Origin: Anaerolineae bacterium
Lineage (GTDB): Bacteria > Chloroflexota > Anaerolineae > Anaerolineales > Villigracilaceae
Reading direction: 5' to 3'
Length of the DNA: 64,000 nt
Assembly: GCA_021324435.1 (NCBI GenBank)
Contig: JAJPIZ010000039.1
Location: forward strand, 1-64,000
Below the pieces are notes generated by a model. That model saw nothing but the letters and a program-made list of their open reading frames with translations. It was not told the origin of the DNA and ran no database searches. The position numbers and the translations under genes were made by a program. Of this stretch, positions 9,870 to 18,116 are shown piece by piece (position 1 is the first letter of the stretch; the number at the start of each line of letters is the position of its first letter).

Positions 9870-10056
9870 CCTTCATCCACCTCCTTTCCACGAGAGTGTG
9901 GTGAACCGGCCAGAGCGGGCGACCTGACTCATTAGCTATTCGCGTTTAGCGATTGGCTCTTAGCATAATGACTAATTGCTAATCGCTAACGGCTAATTCA
10001 CAGTTGCGGGACAGCGCCGGACTTTCACCGGCTTCGCCGCTGTTGGCCGTTATTGA
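9870..10056 (-). promoter_or_regulatory. Cobalamin riboswitch
   Basis: The minus strand holds the class signature AGCCGGTGAAAGTCCGGC, then GCTGTCCCGCAACTGTGA (the B12-box region) and, downstream, GTCAGGTCGCCCGC. These match conserved parts of the cobalamin aptamer. It lies just upstream of btuF-btuC-btuD and would reduce importer expression when adenosylcobalamin is plentiful. One peripheral arm (9932-9996) is unusually long and consists of a repeat-like inverted sequence. Confidence 0.9.
9932..9996. repeat. TTAGCGATT-type inverted repeat inside the riboswitch
   Basis: On the minus strand TTAGCCGTTAGCGATT pairs with AATCGCTAAACG...GCTAA to make a long arm between the ACTGTGA and GAGTCAGG segments of the aptamer. 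The AT-rich GCTAATCGCTAA composition is unlike the GC-rich aptamer core and resembles an inserted micro-repeat. Confidence 0.6.
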
Positions 10057-10070
10057 ATTGTGACGAGATT

Positions 10071-11216
10071 TTATGCCGCGTTCGGTGAAACGTCAAGTTG
10101 CCGCGCGGTATGCGCAAAAACGACAAAGCAAATCAGAGAAGAAATGACCAGCGAGACATCGCCGGCCACGCCAAAGATTCCGAAACCGGCGAATGGGAGC
10201 AGGTAAGCGAGAGTCAACCAGGCCCAATGAAAGCGATTGGCTCCGCTCACCGAAGCGAACAATGGAATCAACAATAGAATGTAATCATAGTTTTGCAAAT
10301 ACGGGCTGGCGAGCAAAGTGACTATAACCGCGCCGGCAATCAACCGTGCCGGCTCAACAGAAAATCTTTTCCATTCAAAGATCAGCCATATCAAAGACAA
10401 AATCAGTAACCCCATAGCCAGCCAAACGGCTTGACTAAATCCGCCGCCGATTATGCCCGCAAGTACCATCGGAAGACTATTGCACTGGTGACATTGAGAT
10501 ACATCCCTAAAGCCGGTCAACGAATGATAATAATCGAGCGGCCATAGGGGAGAGGCAAAAAAACCGATGATGAATAGTAGAAGCCCGGCGATGACGACGG
10601 CCATCAGCGCGCGGCGGCTGAATTCGTTGCGCTGGAATGACAGGAAGATGAGGCCCACAAGCAAAATCAATGTTCCAAGATGTGGCTTGAAGGTGAGCAA
10701 GACCGCGGCGAATGGAATCAGTATGACGTTGCGATTCTTCAGCGCGTGTCCAAACAGCGCCGCGCCGAGCAAAATTGGAAAACCGTATTGCCCGATGACA
10801 AGGCTCCCCAATACAGGCAGGAAGAAGACAGCGGCGAGGCCGGTCCATACGCGCTTGGCGGTTGGCCAGCCTTCGGTCAACAAGCCGACGGAGACCAAGA
10901 GTAAGAGCAGGTTGACTTCAAACCAAACTCGCGCCGCGATCTGAATGGGCAGAAGCGCCAGCGGCAACGCGGCCAAGGCATACCACGGCGGATAGGGAAA
11001 CGGCAGAACATACACCTGTTCCGGCGGGACATTTGCCAACCGCGCGATCATGTTGACCTGGCCCGTGTGGTCATAAATGGATATGCCGCGCAGGAGACCC
11101 ATGTCTGCGTGGTAGATGACTTGAAAGTCGAGATAGGGTGGGATGGGAAGAGGCAGGAGTGAGAGCGCGGCCAGAAGGCACAAGGCGATAAGCAGTAGAA
11201 GTGTGCGGCGAATCAT
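10071..11216 (-). CDS. Polytopic membrane protein, GT87/DUF2029-like
   Basis: 381 residues from the ATG at 11216, which overlaps the stop of the SDR gene upstream (ATGA). An in-frame extension to 11294 runs into that gene and is rejected. About ten transmembrane helices. The N-terminal region has the LDFQVIYHADMGLLRGISIYD pattern (Asp after the first helix) and PPWYALAALPLALLP, as in GT-C-fold GT87 polyprenyl-phosphate mannosyltransferase-like proteins. Family members add sugars from lipid carriers on the outer face of the membrane. The function here is inferred from topology and the Asp motif only. Confidence 0.7.
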   Translation of the reverse strand: MIRRTLLLLIALCLLAALSLLPLPIPPYLDFQVIYHADMGLLRGISIYDHTGQVNMIARLANVPPEQVYVLPFPYPPWYALAALPLALLPIQIAARVWFEVNLLLLLVSVGLLTEGWPTAKRVWTGLAAVFFLPVLGSLVIGQYGFPILLGAALFGHALKNRNVILIPFAAVLLTFKPHLGTLILLVGLIFLSFQRNEFSRRALMAVVIAGLLLFIIGFFASPLWPLDYYHSLTGFRDVSQCHQCNSLPMVLAGIIGGGFSQAVWLAMGLLILSLIWLIFEWKRFSVEPARLIAGAVIVTLLASPYLQNYDYILLLIPLFASVSGANRFHWAWLTLAYLLPFAGFGIFGVAGDVSLVISSLICFVVFAHTARQLDVSPNAA

Positions 11217-12610
11217 TGAACCTCGCTTCGTTTTGCAATGGCTTTGATTAAACCGCGAAAGACAAGAGTGTGAACTGGATAAAGCAAATACCAATACAAG
11301 AATCCACTGAAGCCGCGCGGGGCGAAGAAAGCGGTCTGAGTCAACATGTGATCATCAATCTGCCATTCCATCCAGCCTTCGCCGGGAGCACGTAGCTCGG
11401 AATGCAGAAGAAGGAGATGATTTGGTTCGAGAGATTCGATACGGTAGTAATCAATATAATCTCCGGATCTCCCGATGGGAGAGGGGCTGGGGTGAGGGAG
11501 AAAACGATCTATCCATCCGCGTAATTGCCAAAGCCAGTTTGCATAAGGCCAGCCTTTACGTCCACCCAGTGAAGTTAGGACGCGGAAAATCTTTTCAGGG
11601 GAAGCGTTGACTTCCACGCGGCACCAACTGATGAAAAATCCCTCATGTCTGAAATTCGTAACCTCGCGTTGGAGGCCTTCCCAAACGCGTTCCACATTCG
11701 TTGGAGAAAGATCAGCAAGCGCTTCCCGCGTTGCTTCTTCATAACTGATCAACTTGACATTTGGAAATACGCGGCGCGCCTCATCGTGTTGGACGATACT
11801 GTCCGCGGCAAGACCTTCGATCAACGCGTACGCGATGGGGCGCGGCACAGGCGTCATCCAGCCTACAATACGGGCCATTAGGGAAACCGGGATTCCGGGA
11901 AATGTGATCAAGCCGCGTTTAAGTCCGCGAATGCGCGCGTAAGTTAGCATCGAGTCGGAATATTTCATTACATGCGGACCGCCGATTTCAAAGATCCGAC
12001 CGCGTCCATTTGGATTTTCCAGCGCGGCCACCAGATAATCAACCACATTTTGAATGGCAATCGGCTGAGATTTATTCCTCAACCAACCTGGCCCAATCAC
12101 AATTGGAAACAACTCGGTCATGAATCGGATCATCTCAAATGAGATACTTCCCGAACCCGCAATCACGCCCGCACGAAATTCAGTCACTGGGACTTTGCCG
12201 TTGCGAAGCACCTCGCCGGTTTCGATGCGCGAGAGCATGTGAGGCGCAATATGTTTATCCTGCGGGTCTGCAAGCCCACCGAGATAAATAATGTGCTCAA
12301 CGCTTTTCTCTTGAGCGATGGACGCAAAATTGCGCGCCGCCGCCGTTTCGATGCGCGTGTAGCCGCGTCCCAACGACATATTATGAATCAAATAATACGC
12401 AGTGTGGACACCCTTCAATGCGGCAGAAAGGTTTTCAGTTTCAGTCACATCGCCCTCGACCACCTCCACTTTCGACAACCACCCGCGCCCCGCGAGACTG
12501 TGGGCCTGCCGCGCCAATACGCGGACGCGATATCTCCGCTCGAGCAAGCGCGGGATGAGGCGGCTGGCGATATATCCGTTTGCGCCGGTAACGAGGATGA
12601 GTTCGTTCAA
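11213..12610 (-). CDS. SDR-type NAD(P)-binding protein with DUF2867 domain, copy 1
   Basis: 465 residues. The N-terminal Rossmann domain has VTGANGYIASRLIPRLLERR and the YLIHN and YLGGLAD strands of atypical short-chain dehydrogenases. The C-terminal half (about 300-460) is a DUF2867/SRPBCC-like domain ending in AYFAPRG-type and LYWYLLYPVH segments. It is a paralogue of the gene one base upstream. Oddity: residues about 368-384 (PHPSPSPIGR...) come from a palindromic repeat that replaces the GIRRGRRHPDD segment kept in the paralogue, so this copy may have altered function. Confidence 0.85.
   Translation of the reverse strand: MNELILVTGANGYIASRLIPRLLERRYRVRVLARQAHSLAGRGWLSKVEVVEGDVTETENLSAALKGVHTAYYLIHNMSLGRGYTRIETAAARNFASIAQEKSVEHIIYLGGLADPQDKHIAPHMLSRIETGEVLRNGKVPVTEFRAGVIAGSGSISFEMIRFMTELFPIVIGPGWLRNKSQPIAIQNVVDYLVAALENPNGRGRIFEIGGPHVMKYSDSMLTYARIRGLKRGLITFPGIPVSLMARIVGWMTPVPRPIAYALIEGLAADSIVQHDEARRVFPNVKLISYEEATREALADLSPTNVERVWEGLQREVTNFRHEGFFISWCRVEVNASPEKIFRVLTSLGGRKGWPYANWLWQLRGWIDRFLPHPSPSPIGRSGDYIDYYRIESLEPNHLLLLHSELRAPGEGWMEWQIDDHMLTQTAFFAPRGFSGFLYWYLLYPVHTLVFRGLIKAIAKRSEVQ
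11463..11501. repeat. CTCTCCCATGGGAGAG-type repeat inside SDR copy 1
   Basis: CTCCCGATGGGAGAGGGGCTGGGGTGAGGGAG is of the same family as 61376-61453 and, more loosely, 5517-5553. It is read in frame in the DUF2867 domain. Confidence 0.7.
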
Positions 12611-12611
12611 A

Positions 12612-14075
12612 TTATGTTCTCGCCAGCATTTTCGCGCGGCTCGCGAGCCGGCGAATTAATCCATCAAATAAAAAAGCATGAAACGGCCACATGGCATACC
12701 AGTAAACGAAACCCCAGAAACCGCGCGGAGCAAAATACGCAGTCTCGACCAAAAGCGTTTTTCCATTTTCCTGCGGAATCGATTCAAACTGCAACCAGGC
12801 CTTGCCCGGCACCTTCATTTCTGCGCGTAAAAGCAGAAGCCGATCTTTTTCCACCGATTCGATGCGCCAGAAATCGAGCGACTCGCCGACGCGAACATCA
12901 TCAGGATGACGGCGGCCGCGTCGAATGCCGACCCCTCCGATGGCTTTGTCCAGCCAGCCGCGCAAGGCCCACGCCCAGTCCATGTACAGCCAGCCGCGCG
13001 CGCCTCCGATGCCGGTAAAGGCTCTGAAAACGGTGTCCGGCGCGAGGTCCAGAAGGAGCGTGCGCCGTTCGAGCATCATGCCTTCTTCAACGGTAAATGT
13101 GTACGGCCGCGCGTCTCCCTGCGCGGTGACCAGCGCATCCGACCATGATGTCTCCACGTTGTCGCGTTGGATTCGTCCAAGCGCGAGGTGTACCGCGGTC
13201 TGGAAATCAATCGGTTGAATATTCGGAAAAATTTTCTTCGCCGCATCATCCTGGACGATGAGGCGGGCGCGCAGACCTTCGATCAGCGGCAAGACCGCGC
13301 GCCAATGAAGCGGCGTGACCATGTGAACCCAATAGGCGGAGAGGCGCGGCGCGTAAAACGGTGTGCGAATCAACCATCGCTTGAGGCCGCGTTCGCTGGC
13401 ATACGTCAACAGCATGTCGGCGTATGTGAGACGCGTCGGCCCGCCGATTTCAATTAACTTGCCGATGCTTTCAGGATTTTCCAACGCGGCAATTAAATAA
13501 AACAATACATCGCGAATCGCGACAGGCTGGGCTTCAGAGAAAAACCATGCCGGGCACACAAGGACCGGCTCGCGCTCCGCGAGATAACGAATCATCTCAA
13601 ACAGCACGCTCCCCGCGCCGACGATCATGCCGGCGCGAAATTCCGTGACGGGGATGCGGCTTTGACGCAAGATGTATCCTGTTTCATGACGAGAGCGAAG
13701 ATATGGCGAAAGATTGGCAGTGGAATCCACCAATTCGCCGAGATAGATGATGCGCTCCACGCCCTCCTTCTCCGCCGCTTCGACGAAATTGCGCGCCACC
13801 TGTAAATCGCGTTCGGCGTTGACCTTACCCCCTTGCAATCCATGAATCAAATAATACGCGGTGGATACGCCGCGCATGGCGCGTCGAAGAGAATCAACGT
13901 CCAGCGCGTCGGCTTGCACGCCCTCGGCGCGGCCAACCCATGAACGCCCGCGGCATCGTTCGAGGTCGCGCACCATGCAACGCACGCGGTAGCCCGCGTC
14001 GAGAAGCCGCGGCACAAGCCTTCCGCCAACGTAACCTGTCGCGCCCGTGACGAGGATGAGCTTATCTTTCGACAT
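12612..14075 (-). CDS. SDR-type NAD(P)-binding protein with DUF2867 domain, copy 2
   Basis: 487 residues. The N-terminal Rossmann motif is VTGATGYVGGRLVPRLLDAG, followed by YYLIHGLQGG and YLGELVD. The C-terminal DUF2867 domain contains the conserved GVGIRRGRRHPDD and LDFWRIES segments that copy 1 lacks. Proteins of this layout are annotated as NAD(P)H-binding and probably act on small or lipid-like substrates; none is known here. A TATAAT box on the minus strand lies 7 bases before the ATG with no ribosome-binding site, suggesting a leaderless mRNA. It leads an operon of three genes with copy 1 and the GT87-like gene. Confidence 0.88.
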   Translation of the reverse strand: MSKDKLILVTGATGYVGGRLVPRLLDAGYRVRCMVRDLERCRGRSWVGRAEGVQADALDVDSLRRAMRGVSTAYYLIHGLQGGKVNAERDLQVARNFVEAAEKEGVERIIYLGELVDSTANLSPYLRSRHETGYILRQSRIPVTEFRAGMIVGAGSVLFEMIRYLAEREPVLVCPAWFFSEAQPVAIRDVLFYLIAALENPESIGKLIEIGGPTRLTYADMLLTYASERGLKRWLIRTPFYAPRLSAYWVHMVTPLHWRAVLPLIEGLRARLIVQDDAAKKIFPNIQPIDFQTAVHLALGRIQRDNVETSWSDALVTAQGDARPYTFTVEEGMMLERRTLLLDLAPDTVFRAFTGIGGARGWLYMDWAWALRGWLDKAIGGVGIRRGRRHPDDVRVGESLDFWRIESVEKDRLLLLRAEMKVPGKAWLQFESIPQENGKTLLVETAYFAPRGFWGFVYWYAMWPFHAFLFDGLIRRLASRAKMLART

Positions 14076-14082
14076 GGATTGG

Positions 14083-14088
14083 ATTATA
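14083..14088 (-). promoter_or_regulatory. -10 box, probable leaderless promoter of SDR copy 2
   Basis: TATAAT on the minus strand ends 7 bases before the ATG at 14075, so transcription would begin at about the start codon. No clear -35 box and no Shine-Dalgarno sequence are seen. Confidence 0.55.
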
Positions 14089-14152
14089 ACGCTCGTATTT
14101 TAGCGTCGAGTTTTTTGCAGAAACTCCCGCGATTACCGGATTGTTTTTATTG

Positions 14153-14158
14153 TACAAT
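14153..14158 (+). promoter_or_regulatory. -10 box, probable leaderless promoter of comEC
   Basis: TACAAT ends 6 bases before the ATG at 14165, and no Shine-Dalgarno sequence precedes that ATG. It is divergent from the similar box at 14083-14088. Confidence 0.5.
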
Positions 14159-14164
14159 CTTCCC

Positions 14165-16522
14165 ATGCCATTATTCTGGGCTTCACTGGCTTTTGTTGCC
14201 GGCATTATCCTCGCCAGTTTTGTTCACCTGCCTGCGTGGGTATGGTTGCTTGCATCGGGATTTACGTTAGCATTGTCCATCGTCTATCGTCAACGGTCAG
14301 CGCACAACACATCTCTTATCCACTATTCCCTTGTCCCTTTTTTATTGATTGCATTCCTGTTTGGCGCGTTCCGTTACCAACTCGCCGTCCCGCAAATCGC
14401 CATTTCAAACATCGCCTGGTTCAATGACCGGGACTACGACATGCTCGTTACCGGCACGCTGGTCGAGCCGCCAGATTATCGCGACACATATACCAATCTC
14501 CGCTTGCGCGTGCAGGAAGTGGATACAGGCGAGAACCAATTCCAGGTGAGCGGCTTACTGCTGGCGCGCGTACCGGCCAATCAAACTTATCATTACGGCG
14601 ACATTCTCCGCTTGCGCGGACAATTACAGACTCCGCCGGAGAATGAAGATTTCTCTTACAAAGATTATCTCGCGCGCCAGGGCATTCTCAGTTACATGTC
14701 AAACGCCGAAGCCACCTTGCTTCCGGGCAGAGGCGGGAATCCGATAGTGGCCGCGATTTATACAGTCAAAGAAAAATCGCTCGACAATATTTATCGCCTC
14801 TTTCCAGACCCGGAGGCGTCTCTGCTTGCGGGCATTTTGCTCGGCGCGGATTCGGGTCTGCCCGCGCCGCTTCAACAAGCCTTCAAAGATACCGGCACCG
14901 CGCACATCATCGCCATCTCCGGCTTCAACATCGCCATCATCGCAGGTGTTTTCGTTTCGATGTTCAGCCGCTTGCTTGGTCCGCGGCGCGGCGCGGCGGC
15001 CGCGGTGATCGGCATCGCGTTTTATACATTTCTCGTCGGCGCGGACGCGGCGGTTGTGCGCGCCGCTTTCATGGGCACACTTTCTCTTTTTGCGCTTCAA
15101 TTCGGACGCCGCCAGCAGGGACTCAACACACTGGCTTTCGTCGCGGCGCTCATGGCGCTTTTCAATCCGTTCACGTTATGGGACGTTGGCTTTCAACTTT
15201 CATTCTTTGCGACCCTCGGCCTCATCCTTTATGGCGGACCTTTTCAACAGTTCGCAGAAAATTTTTTCACGCGGTATTTTCCAGTTTCAAATACACAGCA
15301 AGCCGCCAAAATCTTCGCAGACTATGTCCTCTTGACTCTCGCCGCGCAACTGACCACTCTTCCAATTATGGCCTACTATTTCAAACAAATCTCGCTCGTT
15401 TCGTTTATCGCCAACCCATTCATCCTGCCCGCCCAACCCGCAGTGATGATTCTCGGAGGCCTTGCCGTGTTCATCAGTCTGTTCATCTTTCCGCTCGGCC
15501 AACTCGCGGCCTGGGCCGCCTGGCCGCTGACCATGTACACGATCCGCATGGTCGAACTCTTTGACTCCGTGCCTCACGGCGTGATTTATTTGGGGAACTT
15601 CTCGCCTGCCTTTGTGATTCTGTTTTACGCGGCGCTTCTTTCTGTGACGTTTGGCGGCTCCCGTTTAAAGGAACTCTTCGATTCGCTCCGTGAGCGTTTC
15701 CGTTATCTTTCCATTGCGACAGTTTTCGCGACCCTGTTCATCTGCACCTTGTTCATCTGGCGCCTTGCCGCGGACGCGCCCGACGGAAAATTGCACATCA
15801 CATTTCTAGATGTCGGCTCGGCGGACGCGGTGTTGATTCAAACCCCAACGGGCAGACATATTTTGATTAACGGCGGCCCGTCCACTTCGTCCCTCTCGGA
15901 CGCGCTGGGCAGAAGAATCTCGCCTGTGGATCGCAGCCTCGATTGGCTCATCCTGGCCTCCACCGATGAAAATCAAATGACAGCCCTGCCGCGCATCCTG
16001 CCTCGTTATCCGCCGAAGAATGTCTTGCTCGGAGCGAATCAGCAGGCCTCATTCTCCTCGCGCGCTGTGATGGAATGGCTGGCAGGAAAATCCGTCCCAG
16101 TCACACAGGCCGAAGAGGGGCAAGTTCTCGATCTAGGCAAGGGCGCGACATTGAAAGTATTGAATATTTCCTCGCGCGGTTCCACTTTGTTGATCGAATG
16201 GAATGGCTTTCGCGCTCTTCTTCCAATTGGCGAGAATCTGGAAACGCTCACGCAGTTGGAAAATGGCAACGCAGTAGGAGAAGTAAATGTTTTATCGCTC
16301 GCCCAAAGCGGGTATGCTCAACTCAGTCCGTCTGATTGGATCGAAAATCTAAACCCTGATCTTGTTGTTTTGAGTGTTGATGCAGGCGATAAAAATGGAT
16401 TGCCTGATAAAGAGACCCTTGACTCGTTGAAAGGCCGTTCTCTCCTCCGCACTGATCTGAACGGCTGGGTTGAGATCATGACGAATGGAAAGCAGATGTG
16501 GGTGCAAGTGGAAAGGCCGTAA
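14165..16522 (+). CDS. comEC: ComEC/Rec2-type DNA uptake channel
   Basis: 785 residues from the ATG at 14165; a TTG at 14141 would add eight residues but falls upstream of the -10 box. Order: N-terminal helices, a soluble DUF4131/OB-like region (about 90-190), the Competence domain with about ten helices (LLAGILLGADSGLP, TGTAHIIAISGFNIAII), then a metallo-beta-lactamase-like domain from about residue 543. ComEC carries single-stranded DNA across the inner membrane in transformation. In the lactamase-like part the usual metal ligands are missing: LIDxG is LINGG, and the HxDxDH position reads STDENQ. The domain is probably not an active nuclease. Confidence 0.88.
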   Translation: MPLFWASLAFVAGIILASFVHLPAWVWLLASGFTLALSIVYRQRSAHNTSLIHYSLVPFLLIAFLFGAFRYQLAVPQIAISNIAWFNDRDYDMLVTGTLVEPPDYRDTYTNLRLRVQEVDTGENQFQVSGLLLARVPANQTYHYGDILRLRGQLQTPPENEDFSYKDYLARQGILSYMSNAEATLLPGRGGNPIVAAIYTVKEKSLDNIYRLFPDPEASLLAGILLGADSGLPAPLQQAFKDTGTAHIIAISGFNIAIIAGVFVSMFSRLLGPRRGAAAAVIGIAFYTFLVGADAAVVRAAFMGTLSLFALQFGRRQQGLNTLAFVAALMALFNPFTLWDVGFQLSFFATLGLILYGGPFQQFAENFFTRYFPVSNTQQAAKIFADYVLLTLAAQLTTLPIMAYYFKQISLVSFIANPFILPAQPAVMILGGLAVFISLFIFPLGQLAAWAAWPLTMYTIRMVELFDSVPHGVIYLGNFSPAFVILFYAALLSVTFGGSRLKELFDSLRERFRYLSIATVFATLFICTLFIWRLAADAPDGKLHITFLDVGSADAVLIQTPTGRHILINGGPSTSSLSDALGRRISPVDRSLDWLILASTDENQMTALPRILPRYPPKNVLLGANQQASFSSRAVMEWLAGKSVPVTQAEEGQVLDLGKGATLKVLNISSRGSTLLIEWNGFRALLPIGENLETLTQLENGNAVGEVNVLSLAQSGYAQLSPSDWIENLNPDLVVLSVDAGDKNGLPDKETLDSLKGRSLLRTDLNGWVEIMTNGKQMWVQVERP

Positions 16523-16530
16523 TTAATTTA

Positions 16531-16566
16531 AACAAGAGAGCGCCGTTTGAACGGCGCTCTCTTGTT
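16531..16566. terminator. Intrinsic terminator hairpin, bidirectional
   Basis: A 17-bp perfect inverted repeat, AACAAGAGAGCGCCGTT / AACGGCGCTCTCTTGTT, with a two-base gap and T-rich ends. It separates the convergent comEC and pilin genes. Confidence 0.85.
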
Positions 16567-16582
16567 ATTGACTTGCTGTTTC

Positions 16583-16738
16583 TTACACGCCACTGAGGCT
16601 GGAGTTGATGGTGCTGAATGCATTGCCGATAATTGGTCCAAGAACCATTAAGGCCGCAATGACCACAATGGCCACAAGGACAAGAATCAGCGCATACTCA
16701 ACCAACCCCTGACCCTTTTCCTTCGGTGCGAATAACAT
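16583..16738 (-). CDS. flp: Flp-type pilin
   Basis: 51 residues: a short basic leader MLFAPKEKGQ, then GLVEYALILVLVAIVVIAAL, the processing site and hydrophobic stalk of Flp/Fap pilins (cleavage expected before G11, with Glu at +4 of the mature chain). It assembles into tight-adherence (Tad) pili after cleavage by a TadV-type peptidase. The ATG at 16738 has AAGGAGAAA upstream; the in-frame extension to 16822 is rejected. A TATAAT box on the minus strand (16786-16791) gives a short leader. No Tad assembly genes lie nearby, so it is an orphan pilin gene. Confidence 0.88.
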   Translation of the reverse strand: MLFAPKEKGQGLVEYALILVLVAIVVIAALMVLGPIIGNAFSTINSSLSGV

Positions 16739-16921
16739 AATATTTCTCCTTTCCAAATAAACAGGATACGTCCTACAACAATGAACATTATATACGTTGT
16801 CAAGGTCTAGAGATGCCACCAAACAAGACTGTAAAGTCTGGGGCGGCTGTCAGACCATGCCTCAGTCTCGGCCATTTTTAAACCGGTTAGACGGCTTTAG
16901 GTGATAGAATCAAAAGAGTCA

Positions 16922-17355
16922 ATGTCCAATTTCCCCTCTCCCATCGAACATGGCTACCTTCTGCTAGCCGATATTTCGGGGTATACCGCGTTTCTCACTC
17001 AAACCGAACTTGACCACGCTCACGAAATCCTGACCGACCTGCTCGAAACGATCCTTGACCACTTCAAGCCGTTTCTCAACATAGCCAAACTCGAAGGTGA
17101 CGCTGTCTTCGCGTACGTGCCTCGCAGGCAAATGCCGCGCGGCGAGACTCTGCTCGAATTAGTCGAGACTACTTATATCCCCTTCCAGATGGCGGCACCC
17201 ATTTAACATTGACCCTCCACTGCCGTGCAAAATGGATGCCCAAATGGGCAGGCCGTTTAATAACAAATTATGTGACTGAGAAAAATATCAAGCGAATGTG
17301 GGCGCTGGATCAAATAGATAGTCTCATCGCGAACGAGTCCCGTACACAAGGATGA
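16922..17355 (+). pseudogene. Cyclase-like (DUF2652-type) pseudogene, interior deleted
   Basis: The N-terminal part (HGYLLLADISGYTAFL..., KLEGDAVFAYVP) is the start of an adenylate-cyclase-like DUF2652 protein. It stops at 17204-17206 after a junction near 17185. From about 17188 another frame reads DGGTHLTLTLHCRAKW...ITNYVTEKNIKRMW and ends at 17353-17355, which looks like the C-terminal SRPBCC-like end of the same kind of protein. The centre is missing and the frames no longer match, so this is an internal deletion plus frameshift. The downstream S51 peptidase ATG lies three bases after the old stop. Confidence 0.72.
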
Positions 17356-17358
17356 AAT

Positions 17359-18045
17359 ATGGGTAACATTCTGCTGGAAGGCGGCGCGGAATTTGGCGGA
17401 CAAATGTCCGAGCCGGATTTGCGCGCCATTGATCTGGCCGGAGGCCCGGACGCGCCGATTGCCATCTTACCAACTGCCGCCGCGCCGGATAACAACCACG
17501 AGCGCGCCGGGAGAAACGGCCTGCGCTGGTTCCAATCTCTCGGCGCCTCACGCGTGGACCTCGTGCCGGTCACCGATAAATCAAGCGCCAACAATTCTGA
17601 CTTAGCCGCGCGCGTCCATTCTGCAAAATTTATCTATTTGCTCGGAGGATTTCCGCGTCACCTCAGCGAGACTCTGCGCAATAGCCTCGTCTGGCAGGCC
17701 GCGCTGGAGGCACAACAATCAGGCGCAGTAATCGGCGGGAGCAGTGCCGGCGCGATGGTCTTGTGTGAGTATTATTATGACCCATACAAAGATAAACTTC
17801 TGCGCGGGCTGAATCTTTTGACCAATTCCTGTGTCCTTCCACATCACAATAATTTTGGCAGGCAGTGGTTAGAGAAATTGAAAGGACAATTGCCATCTGC
17901 AATTTTGATCGGGATTGACGAACAAACGGGAATGCTCAACATCCCGGCAAGGGGCTGGACGGTTTATGGCGCGGGGCAGGTGACAATTTATCGAAACGGC
18001 GAATCGCCTCAAGTCCACGCGCGAGGCGAGACCTTTCCACTTTAG
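17359..18045 (+). CDS. Peptidase S51 / cyanophycinase-like hydrolase
   Basis: 228 residues. The nucleophile elbow is IGGSSAGAMVLCEYY (Ser in G-S-S-A-G-A), preceded by YLLGGFPRHLSE and an N-terminal LEGGAEFGG. This is the class I glutamine-amidotransferase-like fold of S51 peptidases (cyanophycinase, dipeptidase E), which hydrolyse aspartyl or isoaspartyl peptides. A later IGIDEQTGMLN segment carries the family's D-E pair. There is no signal peptide. It probably forms an old operon with the broken cyclase-like gene just upstream. Confidence 0.85.
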   Translation: MGNILLEGGAEFGGQMSEPDLRAIDLAGGPDAPIAILPTAAAPDNNHERAGRNGLRWFQSLGASRVDLVPVTDKSSANNSDLAARVHSAKFIYLLGGFPRHLSETLRNSLVWQAALEAQQSGAVIGGSSAGAMVLCEYYYDPYKDKLLRGLNLLTNSCVLPHHNNFGRQWLEKLKGQLPSAILIGIDEQTGMLNIPARGWTVYGAGQVTIYRNGESPQVHARGETFPL

Positions 18046-18116
18046 TTGGATTCTGCTGCAACTCTCATTCCCATCTAAGGAAGATTCCGTATTATCGTTT
18101 CATCCATAAGGCTAAG

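Noticed and set aside
16922-17355. Programmed frameshift in the cyclase-like gene
   Set aside because: The central part of the protein is missing, not just out of frame, and no slippery sequence is seen.
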